Part shown: positions 22,080 to 30,389 of the stretch, one piece after another | How the letters are laid out: each line of letters opens with the position of its first letter | How positions within the stretch are numbered: position 1 is the stretch's first letter | Source: JAKQHY01 sp034429475 | Lineage (GTDB): Bacteria; Chloroflexota; Anaerolineae; B4-G1; SLSP01 | Length of the DNA stretch: 30,413 nt | Direction of reading: 5' to 3' | Assembly (NCBI GenBank): GCA_034429475.1 | Contig: DAOUGD010000072.1 | Location: 1 to 30,413, forward strand | Translations under genes and position numbers: made by a program | Notes under the pieces: model-generated | The model's input: the letters and a program-made list of their open reading frames with translations, nothing else | The model's database searches: none | What the model was told of the DNA's origin: nothing

Positions 22080-23419
22080 GCAACCTCGTGATCCGGCCCG
22101 GCGGCGCGCTGCGGGGAACGGCGCGCGTCGCCGGCGACAAATCGCTTTCGCACCGCGCCTTGATGCTTGGGGCACTGGCGGATGGCGTCAGCCACGTCCG
22201 GGGCTTGCTCCCCGGCGGCGATTGCCTCGCCACACTCGGCTGTATGCGCGCGCTGGGGATCGAGATTGAGGTTCGTAGTGACGGCTTCAGCCGTTCAGAG
22301 GCCGCTGAAGCGGCTACTACGAGCCTTGATGTGATTATTCATGGGCACGGTCTGCGCGGATTGCAAGTGCCCGCCGCGCCGCTGGATTGCATCCGCGCCG
22401 GGACAGCGATGCGGTTGTTGACAGGAATCCTCGCCGGGCAGCCGTTTAACAGCATCCTGACCGGCGATCCGCAACTGCTGCGCCGCCCGATGCGCCGCGT
22501 CGTGGAGCCGCTGCGCGCGATGGGCGCGGATATTGCGGACACGGACGGGCGCGCGCCGCTCATCATTCACGGGCGCACCCTGCATGGCGGCGAGCACCGT
22601 CTCGCCGTCGCCAGCGCGCAGGTGAAGAGCGCGATCTTGCTGGCCGGGCTGTTTGCCGATGGGCCGGTAACAGTCCATCAGCCCGGCCCCAGTCGCGATC
22701 ATACCGAACGCATGTTGGCGGCTATGGGTGTTCCAATTACTACCACCGGTCTATCTGTTACCCTATCTCCTACTTCCTATTTCCTATCTCCACTCTCGCT
22801 CACCATCCCTGGCGACATTTCTTCTGCCGCCTTCCCGCTGGTGGCGGCGGTGTTGGCGCCGGGGTCGGAGATCACATTGACCGGCGTGAACGTGAATCCG
22901 ACGCGCACGGGGCTGCTGGATGTGCTGGCGGCGATGGGCGCGGAGATCGTATGGGTGAATGAGGGGGAACAGGGCGGCGAGCCGGTAGCCGATTTGGTGG
23001 TGCGGAGCGCGCGGCTGCGGGGGACAGAAATCGGCGGCGACACGGTGGTGCGGATGATTGACGAGTTCCCCATCCTGGCGGTCGCGGCGACGCAGGCGGA
23101 AGGGCGCACGGTGGTGCGCGACGCCGCCGAACTGCGCGTCAAGGAGACGGATCGCGTCGCTGTGGTCGTCGAGGAATTGCGCAAACTGGGCGCGACCATC
23201 GAACCGCTGCCCGACGGCTTTGTGATCGAAGGTCCCACACCCTTGCGCGGCGCGGCCGTGGATAGCCACGGCGACCATCGCCTGGGCATGGCGCTCGCCG
23301 TGGCGGGGCTGGCGGCGGAAGGCGAAACGGTTATCGGCCATGCGGAATGTATTGCAGATTCCTTTCCTGGGTTTGTGGGTATAATGCAAGAGTTAGGAGT
23401 CAACTTTTCAGGAGGATAA
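22076..23419 (+). CDS. aroA: 3-phosphoshikimate 1-carboxyvinyltransferase (EPSP synthase)
   Basis: Joins PEP to shikimate-3-phosphate. 447 residues, about 20 longer than usual. Core motifs are DKSLSHRALM (21-30), GTAMRLLTG (109-117), SAQVKSAILLAGL, RDHTERML, RVKETDRV and DHRLGMA. Two stretches look like in-frame insertions from DNA repeats: residues 67-83 and 226-242. They account for most of the excess length. The loop usually written N(A/S)GT reads IRAGT here, with R107 where Asn is common. It is translationally coupled to tyrA. Its stop overlaps the ribosome site of the next gene. Confidence 0.93.
   Translation: MSNLVIRPGGALRGTARVAGDKSLSHRALMLGALADGVSHVRGLLPGGDCLATLGCMRALGIEIEVRSDGFSRSEAAEAATTSLDVIIHGHGLRGLQVPAAPLDCIRAGTAMRLLTGILAGQPFNSILTGDPQLLRRPMRRVVEPLRAMGADIADTDGRAPLIIHGRTLHGGEHRLAVASAQVKSAILLAGLFADGPVTVHQPGPSRDHTERMLAAMGVPITTTGLSVTLSPTSYFLSPLSLTIPGDISSAAFPLVAAVLAPGSEITLTGVNVNPTRTGLLDVLAAMGAEIVWVNEGEQGGEPVADLVVRSARLRGTEIGGDTVVRMIDEFPILAVAATQAEGRTVVRDAAELRVKETDRVAVVVEELRKLGATIEPLPDGFVIEGPTPLRGAAVDSHGDHRLGMALAVAGLAAEGETVIGHAECIADSFPGFVGIMQELGVNFSGG
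22274..22322. repeat. Palindromic repeat embedded in frame in aroA
   Basis: GTAGTGACGGCTTCAGCCG and CGCTGAAGCGGCTACTAC form an imperfect palindrome encoding EPSP synthase residues 67-83 (RSDGFSRSEAAEAATTS region). Confidence 0.65.
22750..22801. repeat. Pyrimidine-rich repeat embedded in frame in aroA
   Basis: Tandem CTATCTCC / CTACTTCC / CTATTTCC style octamers encode residues 226-242, just before the conserved PGDISSAAF block. The composition resembles the reverse complement of the intergenic tract before aroH. Confidence 0.65.
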
Positions 23420-23421
23420 AG

Positions 23422-26400
23422 GTGAAAATGCGATTCGAAAAATTCTTGCGGCTGTTGGTTTTGATGGGCATCTTGTCTCTCAATCTGGCGAGTGCGCCGC
23501 CGGCCACGACGGCTGCGGCGACGCCTCCGCCTGTCGAAGACATTCCCGCTGACTGGTGGGCGCAGGCGCAGGCGGATATCCGCGCCTCCGAGTATACCAT
23601 CACCTGGCAGACAGACACCACCCTGGCCGACGTCCCCGCCGCTTACCACGCGGCCAACCGCGCGCAGAACTTGCGCGTCTACTTTACGGAGGAGGGCATT
23701 CGCGTCATCCCCCGCACCGGCGATGCAAGTTGGGAACTCGGCATCCAATTGACCGGGCGCGGTTCGGCAGAACTGGAAGTTGAAGAGCGTACCATCACCT
23801 ACCGGCGCGACAATTACGACTATGAATCGCTCACCAACACTGAAAAAGGTTTGGTCTATGACATCCTGTTTAGTAGTCTGGATGGCGTTGAATTCGCGTT
23901 TACCGGCAATTTGACTGCACGCCGCGACGGTTCCAGCGTTGATTTTCTGACCGATTCTGGCGTCCCAGTTTTGCGCCTTAAATATAGCTATGTGATGGTC
24001 AGGGATATGCTTGGCGATAATACGACGGTCTCTATGCCTGACGCTACGCATCTGCGTTTCACGCCCAACACGTCAGATCCCGTTACCGAACGTCTCGTGA
24101 TGCGGCTGATGGCTTTGCCCGCCGCCGCCGACTGGAACGTCGAAAGCAATCAGACCGACGCACAGATGGGGTTCGCCGTCGCCAGCGCGGGCGACGTGAA
24201 CAGCGACGGCTACAGCGATGTGATCGTCGGCGCGCCAACCTATGGCAATGGACAAGTCTTTGTCTATTATGGCAGTGCGACCGGACTCAGCGCCACAGCA
24301 AGTTGGATGCAGACGATCTCGCAATCCGGTGCGCGCTTCGGCGCGGCGGTGGCCGGCGCGGGTGACGTGAACGGCGACGGCTACGCGGACGTGATCATTG
24401 GCGCGCCCAACTATGCCAACGGGCAGGCACAAGAAGGCGCAGCCTTCGTCTACCACGGCTCGGTGAGCGGCTTGGGCGCGACCGCCGCCTGGTCTGCCGA
24501 AAGCGACAAGGCCGGGGCGCACTTCGGCGCGGCGGTGAGCGGCACGGGTTACGCGCACAGCAGCCTTTACACCGGCGTCATCGTCGGCGCGCCGGAGTAC
24601 AACAATGGACAGGCCAACGAGGGCATGGCCTTTATCTTCTACGGGTCGGACAGCGGCTTGAGTGTGGCCCCGGACTGGTCCGCCGAGAGCGACCTGGCGA
24701 CCGCGGGTTTGGGGGCGTCCGTGGGCTGCGCCGGAGACGTGGACGGCAACGGTTATGCGGACGTGATCGTCGGCGCGCCCGGCTACGACAACGGCGAAAC
24801 CGACGAGGGGCGGGCGTTTGTTTACTACGGCGCGGCGGGCAGCATCAGCGCCACGGCCAATTGGACGGTTGAAAGCAACCAGGCCGGCGCACTATTCGGC
24901 GCCTCGGTCAGCCTGGCGGGGGATGTGAACGGCAACGGCTACGGCGACGTCATCGTCGGCGCGCCGGGGTACGCCAACGGCCATGCGGCGGAAGGCGCGG
25001 CCTTCCTCTACCTGGGGGCGAGCGTCGGCCTGACGACGACGGTGGGGTGGAGCGTCGAAGGGGGGACTGCTGATGCTCAATTGGGCGCATCCGTGGCTCT
25101 GGCCGGAGACGTGGACGGCGACGGCTACGCTGACGTCCTCATCGGCGCGCCCGGCTTCAGCGAGGGCGAGACCGGCGAAGGCGAGGTGCAGCTCTATTCC
25201 GGCGCGGCGACCGGGTTGAGCGCGACCGCCGTCTGGACGCAGACGCTTAATCAGGCCGGCGCCCATCTGGGCGCAGCCGTGAGCGGCGCGGGCGACGTCA
25301 ACGGCGACGGTTACAGCGACATTCTCGTCGGCGCGCCGGGCTATAGCCATCCCGAAGTCAACGAAGGCGGCGCGTTTGCCTTCCACGGGCACGTGGATTC
25401 CCCCAACCCGACTTATGATTGGACGGCGTCAAGGGGCCAGACCACCGAGCAGTTTGGCATCGTGGTTGGCAGCGCCGGCGATGTCAACGGCGACGGGTAT
25501 GATGATGTCATCGTCGGCGCGCCGCTTTATGATGGCGGGCAGGAGGACGAAGGCCGGGCGTTAGTCTATTATGGCTCGCCCAACGGGCTGCCCGCCGCCG
25601 CCTCCTGGAGTTACGAGAGCGATCGGACGTATGCGCGATTCGGCGCAGCGGTCAGCACGGCCGGCGACGCCAACGGCGACGGTTACGACGAGGTCGTCAT
25701 CGGCGCGCCCAATGACACCGGCTCGCTCAGCGCCGACGGGCGCGCGTATGTTTTCTTTGGCCAATCCAACGGACTGAAAACCTACTATTCCTGGTACATA
25801 CAAGGCGACCAGCAGTTCGAACGCCTGGGATTGTCGGTCGCCTGCGCCGGCGATGTCAACGGCGACGGGTACAGCGATCTGATTGTGGGCGCCCCCGGCC
25901 ACACCAATGGACAGAATTTCGAAGGGGCCGCTTACATCTGGCTGGGCACGATAGACGTGCGGGAGGAAGGCGCGATCGGATTTCCCAGCACCGCGCATTG
26001 GGGCGTCGAAAGTAATCGCGGCGGCGCCTCCTACGGTCAAGCCGTAAGCACCGCCGGCGATGTCAACCGGGATGGCTATAGCGACGTTCTCGTCGGCACA
26101 AAATCTTATAACAACGGCGCCAGCAACGAAGGCGCGGCTTTCCTGTTTTTGGGCAATGCCGGGGCCATGAGCACGGCCTACGTCTGGTACGCCGAAGGAG
26201 GCATTGCCGGTGCCGAATATGGCGCTACGCTGGACACCGCCGGCGATGTCAACGGCGATGGCTACAGCGATTTCATCGTCGGCGCGCCCGATTACGAAAA
26301 TGGACAGAACTCGGAAGGCGCAGCTTTCCTTTACTACGGCACGCCGGGCACGATCAATCCTGAACCGGACCTGCTGCTTGAAATCAATGAGGCCGGTGCG

Positions 26401-29130
26401 CTTTTTGGGATTTCGGTGAGCACGGCCGGCGATGTGAACGGCGACGGGTATGCCGATGTGATTGTCGGCGCGTCGGACTATTACGTCCTCGGCAAGAATG
26501 GCGAGGCGTTTATCTTTTACGGCGCAGCGACCGGCTTGAACACGACCGCCCATTGGGTGGGAGATTCTGCCGTAGCCAGTGAGGAATTTGGCTATGCCGT
26601 CAGCGCTGCCGGCGATGTCAACGGCGATGGCTTTGACGATGTCATCATTGGCACTAACAGCAGCACGGCCGTCTATGCTTTCTACGGCAACGGCGGCGGC
26701 ACACCCTTGCGGCCCCGCCAGATGCAACTCAACGGAACAACCCGCCTGGCGCCGCTAGGGCGGGTGAACTCCGCCAATTCAGTGCGGCTGCACCTGGAAG
26801 GTTTGACGCCGTTGGGCCGCGAGTGGCTCAAGCTTGAATGGCAAGTCGCTCCGCTCGGCCAGGATTTCGGCGCGGCCGGCACGGTCAGCGGCGTGGATGA
26901 CGCCTGGCGCGCGTCCGGCGCGACCCTCACGCAAACCGTCGCGGGATTGCAATCCAGCACAGCCTATCACTGGCGCGTCCGGCTGCTCTACCGGCCCGGC
27001 AATCCACTGGCGATGTCCGCCGGTCGTTGGATTCACATGCCCTACAATGGCTGGCTGGAGACGGACTTCCAGACCGCGCGCGGCGCGCTTAGCGTGAGCG
27101 CCAGCAACGATAGCCCGACGGCGCTGGGCAGCGCGACGACGCTCACGGCCACGTCTGGGTCCACCTACGTCACTTACGCCTGGAATTTCGGCGACAGCGC
27201 GTCCGGCAGCGGCAAAGTCGTCACGCACACTTACGCCGCCACCGGCGAGTACACGGCTACTGTCACCGCCAGCAACGGCGTGAGCACCGTCGTCGCATCC
27301 ACCCATGTGATGGTGGTGGACGAACCCATCGCCGGACTGACGCTGGTGAACGATAGCCCGACCGCCGCCGGGCAGGCCACGCACTTCACGGCGACGGTAA
27401 CGGCGGGCGGCGGCATCACCTACACCTGGAACTTCGGGGACGGCAGCCCGGTGCTGATCGGCGACGGCGATAACACCGTGACGCACATTTACAGCACGCC
27501 AGGGCCCTACGTGGCGACGGTCACAGCGCGCAACTTCTACGGCCCGGTCGGCGCCACGTCGTCCGTCACCATCACCGACGCGCCGGTGACGGGCTTAAGT
27601 GTCGCCAGCAATGGCCCCACCATCATCTTGGGCCAGCCGGCGCTGTTGACGGCGACCGTCACCGGCGGCAGCGCTGTGAGCTACGTCTGGGATTTCGGCG
27701 ATGCCACGATGGGCAGCGGCGCGATGGTTGCGCACCCCTACGCCGCGATAGGAACTTACGCCGTCGTCGTCACCGCCAGCAACAGTCTCAATGCGCTCAC
27801 GGCGACCACATCCATTATGGTCGTTGACCAGCCCATTACCGGGCTGAGCGCGATCAACGACAGCCCGACAGCTCTTGGTCAGGCGACCACCTTCACCGCC
27901 AGCGTCACCGGCGGCACGCACATTAGCTATACCTGGGAGTTCGCGGATGGCGACATCGGCACGGGGCAGACCAGCACCCACGTGTATGCGGCGGTAGGCA
28001 TCTACACCGCTACCGTCACCGTCTTCAACAGCAACAACACCATACACGCCACCACGCGCGTCACCGTTGAGCCGCCGATTACCGGACTGCGCGCCATCAA
28101 CGATAGCCCCACCCCTCTCGGACAACCGACTACTTTCACCGCTACCCTCACCGATGGCGCGAATGTCAACTTCCTCTGGAATTTTGGCGATGGCGCAGTC
28201 CGTTCTGGGGACATTGTGCAACACACTTACCTGGCGACGGGGTTCTACACCGCCATCGTCACCGCCAGCAATGAATCCAGTGAAATGACGGCGACCACGC
28301 GCGTCACCGTCACGGAAGTGCCGCTGGCCGGGCTGGCCGTCGTCAACGACAGCCCCACGCCGCTGGGCGATCCTACGACCCTCACCGCGACGCTCGCGGC
28401 GGGCAGCGGCACGGTCTACACCTGGGCCTTCGGCGACGGCGCGACCGGCAGCGGCGCGACCGTCCAGCACGTCTATCCCGATATGGGAACTTATACGGCC
28501 ATCGTCACCGCCAGCAACAGCCTCAACAGCCTGACGGCGGCTACATCTGTCACTATCACTGCCGGGACGCCGGTTTCTGGCTTGTTGGCCTTCAATGACA
28601 GCCCGACGCCGCTGGGGAACGTCACCACGCTCAGCGCGACGGTGGAGAGCGGCAGCGGGGTGACATACACCTGGGCCTTTGGGGATGGTGCGGCTTTCTT
28701 CCCACAGGACTGGCCCGACAGCGGCAAGGTCGTCACGCACACTTACCCCGCCGTGGGGACGTACACGGCGACGGTGACGGCCACGAACCGCGCCGGGCAG
28801 ATTACGGCGGCGACGACGGTTGTGGTGGAAGATGCGCCTATCGCCGGGCTGACCGCGTACAACAACAGTCCCACGCCTCTGGGCAGGACAACGACGTTGA
28901 GCGCGACGGTGACGGCGGGCAGCGCCATCAGCTTTACCTGGGATTTGGGCGATGGGCAGAGCGCCGTGGGCGCGTTGGTGACGCACGTTTACGCAGAAGC
29001 GCGCATGTACACGGCAACCCTTACGGCGACGAACCCGATCAACACGGTCAGTGCCGTGACCCTCGTTACCATTGTTTCGGCGCGGTACGTGTACCTGCCG
29101 CTGGTTCTTCGTCAGAGTGGAGGTAGATGA
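23422..29130 (+). CDS. Giant secreted FG-GAP beta-propeller / PKD-repeat surface protein
   Basis: 1902 residues from GTG 23422, which sits 6 nt after GGAGGA (23411-23416); ATG 23428 is the alternative. The signal peptide ends near LASA (about 27). A ~200-residue unassigned beta-rich region follows. Then come 14 FG-GAP repeats (about 236-1091), most with a calcium loop of the form GDVNGDGYADVIVGAP; repeat 3 has lost it (GTGYAHSSLYT). A fibronectin-like linker (1092-1221) leads to eight PKD domains of about 80 residues (1222-1885), each opening NDSPTxLG and carrying W(N/A/D)FGDG-like cores; in domain 8 the core is WDLGDG. The end is ARYVYLPLVLRQSGGR. It is a probable surface adhesin or ligand-binding protein. 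It lies inside the aro operon: its ribosome site overlaps the aroA stop and its own stop overlaps aroE. Confidence 0.92.
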   Translation: MKMRFEKFLRLLVLMGILSLNLASAPPATTAAATPPPVEDIPADWWAQAQADIRASEYTITWQTDTTLADVPAAYHAANRAQNLRVYFTEEGIRVIPRTGDASWELGIQLTGRGSAELEVEERTITYRRDNYDYESLTNTEKGLVYDILFSSLDGVEFAFTGNLTARRDGSSVDFLTDSGVPVLRLKYSYVMVRDMLGDNTTVSMPDATHLRFTPNTSDPVTERLVMRLMALPAAADWNVESNQTDAQMGFAVASAGDVNSDGYSDVIVGAPTYGNGQVFVYYGSATGLSATASWMQTISQSGARFGAAVAGAGDVNGDGYADVIIGAPNYANGQAQEGAAFVYHGSVSGLGATAAWSAESDKAGAHFGAAVSGTGYAHSSLYTGVIVGAPEYNNGQANEGMAFIFYGSDSGLSVAPDWSAESDLATAGLGASVGCAGDVDGNGYADVIVGAPGYDNGETDEGRAFVYYGAAGSISATANWTVESNQAGALFGASVSLAGDVNGNGYGDVIVGAPGYANGHAAEGAAFLYLGASVGLTTTVGWSVEGGTADAQLGASVALAGDVDGDGYADVLIGAPGFSEGETGEGEVQLYSGAATGLSATAVWTQTLNQAGAHLGAAVSGAGDVNGDGYSDILVGAPGYSHPEVNEGGAFAFHGHVDSPNPTYDWTASRGQTTEQFGIVVGSAGDVNGDGYDDVIVGAPLYDGGQEDEGRALVYYGSPNGLPAAASWSYESDRTYARFGAAVSTAGDANGDGYDEVVIGAPNDTGSLSADGRAYVFFGQSNGLKTYYSWYIQGDQQFERLGLSVACAGDVNGDGYSDLIVGAPGHTNGQNFEGAAYIWLGTIDVREEGAIGFPSTAHWGVESNRGGASYGQAVSTAGDVNRDGYSDVLVGTKSYNNGASNEGAAFLFLGNAGAMSTAYVWYAEGGIAGAEYGATLDTAGDVNGDGYSDFIVGAPDYENGQNSEGAAFLYYGTPGTINPEPDLLLEINEAGALFGISVSTAGDVNGDGYADVIVGASDYYVLGKNGEAFIFYGAATGLNTTAHWVGDSAVASEEFGYAVSAAGDVNGDGFDDVIIGTNSSTAVYAFYGNGGGTPLRPRQMQLNGTTRLAPLGRVNSANSVRLHLEGLTPLGREWLKLEWQVAPLGQDFGAAGTVSGVDDAWRASGATLTQTVAGLQSSTAYHWRVRLLYRPGNPLAMSAGRWIHMPYNGWLETDFQTARGALSVSASNDSPTALGSATTLTATSGSTYVTYAWNFGDSASGSGKVVTHTYAATGEYTATVTASNGVSTVVASTHVMVVDEPIAGLTLVNDSPTAAGQATHFTATVTAGGGITYTWNFGDGSPVLIGDGDNTVTHIYSTPGPYVATVTARNFYGPVGATSSVTITDAPVTGLSVASNGPTIILGQPALLTATVTGGSAVSYVWDFGDATMGSGAMVAHPYAAIGTYAVVVTASNSLNALTATTSIMVVDQPITGLSAINDSPTALGQATTFTASVTGGTHISYTWEFADGDIGTGQTSTHVYAAVGIYTATVTVFNSNNTIHATTRVTVEPPITGLRAINDSPTPLGQPTTFTATLTDGANVNFLWNFGDGAVRSGDIVQHTYLATGFYTAIVTASNESSEMTATTRVTVTEVPLAGLAVVNDSPTPLGDPTTLTATLAAGSGTVYTWAFGDGATGSGATVQHVYPDMGTYTAIVTASNSLNSLTAATSVTITAGTPVSGLLAFNDSPTPLGNVTTLSATVESGSGVTYTWAFGDGAAFFPQDWPDSGKVVTHTYPAVGTYTATVTATNRAGQITAATTVVVEDAPIAGLTAYNNSPTPLGRTTTLSATVTAGSAISFTWDLGDGQSAVGALVTHVYAEARMYTATLTATNPINTVSAVTLVTIVSARYVYLPLVLRQSGGR

Positions 29131-30038
29131 TGACTATTGACGGCCACACCACCTTGGTCGGCCTGATCGCCTGGCCGATTGGACACAGCGTCTCTCCGCC
29201 GATGCACAATGCGGCGTTTGCGGCGCTGGGATTGAACTGGTGTTACGTCCCGCTGCCGGTCGCGCCGGGGCAGGTGGCGGCGGCGGTGCGCGGGGCGGCG
29301 GCGCTGGGCTTTCGGGGCGTCAACGTGACCGTGCCGCACAAGCAGGCGGTGATTCCGGCGCTCGATGCGGTGGCGCCGGACGCTGCTCAGTTCGGCGCGG
29401 TCAACACCATCGTCATTGACCGGGATGCGGCAGGCGCTCCGACGACCACCGGGCACAACACGGATTATCAGGGCTTCCTCGGTTCGCTGCGGCAGGGTGG
29501 ATTCGAGCCGGCCGGGAAATCCGCCGTGGTGGTGGGCGCCGGGGGCGCGGGGCGCGCGGTGGTGTTCGGCCTGCTCCGGGCGGGCGCGCGCGACGTGTTG
29601 GTGCTGGACATGCAGCCGCAGCAGGTAGAATCCTTGCTGTCCGATTTGGGCGGAAACGGCGCGCCGCTGCGCACGGCGCCTCTCTCCACCGAGACCCTGG
29701 TGGAATCGGCGCGCGCGGCGGAGCTGCTGGTCAACGCGACGCCGGTGGGCATGTCGCCCAAGGTGGCGGCTTCGATCTGGCCTGAACCGCTCCCGTTCCC
29801 GGCGCATCTCACGGTTTTCGATCTGGTTTATAATCCACAGGAGACGCAGTTATTACGGCAGGCGCGCGCGGCGGGTGCGTTGAGCATAGATGGTCTGGAC
29901 ATGCTGGTGCGGCAAGGCGCAATTGCGTTTGAGCTGTGGACGGGCCAGCCGGCGCCCTTCGCCGTGATGCGCGCGGCCTGTGAGCAGGCGCTCGGTGAGG
30001 TGGAAAAAAGATTCTCTCAACGGATTCAACGGAATTGA
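29130..30038 (+). CDS. aroE: Shikimate dehydrogenase
   Basis: NADP-dependent reduction of 3-dehydroshikimate to shikimate. 302 residues. The substrate pocket is SVSPPMHN (about 20-27), the catalytic K71 is in NVTVPHK and D112 in NTDYQGF. The cofactor motif GAGGAGRA follows, and NATPVGM marks the NADP domain. ATG 29130 is 6 nt after GGAGG and overlaps the previous stop by one base; ATG 29127 is possible. The last ~10 residues (KRFSQRIQRN) and the stop are contributed by palindromic repeat copy C, so the native C-terminus was probably shorter or different. Confidence 0.93.
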   Translation: MTIDGHTTLVGLIAWPIGHSVSPPMHNAAFAALGLNWCYVPLPVAPGQVAAAVRGAAALGFRGVNVTVPHKQAVIPALDAVAPDAAQFGAVNTIVIDRDAAGAPTTTGHNTDYQGFLGSLRQGGFEPAGKSAVVVGAGGAGRAVVFGLLRAGARDVLVLDMQPQQVESLLSDLGGNGAPLRTAPLSTETLVESARAAELLVNATPVGMSPKVAASIWPEPLPFPAHLTVFDLVYNPQETQLLRQARAAGALSIDGLDMLVRQGAIAFELWTGQPAPFAVMRAACEQALGEVEKRFSQRIQRN

Positions 30039-30088
30039 ACGGAGACTTTTTCCGTTGAATTCGTTCAATCCGTTGAGGCTATTTTCGA
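30016..30088. repeat. Palindromic dispersed repeat, copy C
   Basis: It starts CTCAACGGATTCAACGGAAT and ends TTCAATCCGTTGAG, followed by GCTATTTTCGAG. It overlaps the end of aroE and reaches to the ribosome site of the next gene. The 3' flank GAGGCTATTTTC is identical to copy A. Confidence 0.85.
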
Positions 30089-30096
30089 GGGGGCAA

Positions 30097-30351
30097 ATGA
30101 GCATTTTTGAAGTGATCATGCTGGTTTGTTTTGGCCTGAGTTGGCCGGTGTCCATCGCAAAAGCGCTGCGGACGCACAAAGTCGAGGGCAAAAGCCCGGT
30201 CTTTATGATTTTCGTCTGCGTGGGGTATCTGAGCGGGATCATCCACAAAGTCTTGTTCGACCTGGACTGGGTGGTGGGCCTGTACGCCCTCAATATGACG
30301 ATGGTGTTGGTGGATATGGCTTTGTACTTTCGGTATATGCCGAAGGGGTGA
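30097..30351 (+). CDS. Small PQ-loop/SemiSWEET-like membrane protein
   Basis: 84 residues with three hydrophobic helices (about 4-20, 35-52 and 58-78) separated by short basic or polar loops (KALRTHKVEGKSP). The layout resembles the three-helix half-transporter fold of PQ-loop/SemiSWEET proteins, though the PQ dipeptide itself is absent, so the assignment is tentative. The start follows GAGGGGG (30087-30093), placed by repeat copy C. It is the last gene of the aro cluster in view. A transport role for a pathway-related compound cannot be shown. Confidence 0.65.
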   Translation: MSIFEVIMLVCFGLSWPVSIAKALRTHKVEGKSPVFMIFVCVGYLSGIIHKVLFDLDWVVGLYALNMTMVLVDMALYFRYMPKG

Positions 30352-30389
30352 AATTCACGGCCTGAGGGCCGGAGATTAAAGGGGTATTT

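Noticed and set aside
25561..28986. Long minus-strand ORFs opposite the FG-GAP and PKD repeats
   Set aside because: They mirror the repeat periodicity of the real protein (VAVAVDIAG-type pattern) and lack start signals.
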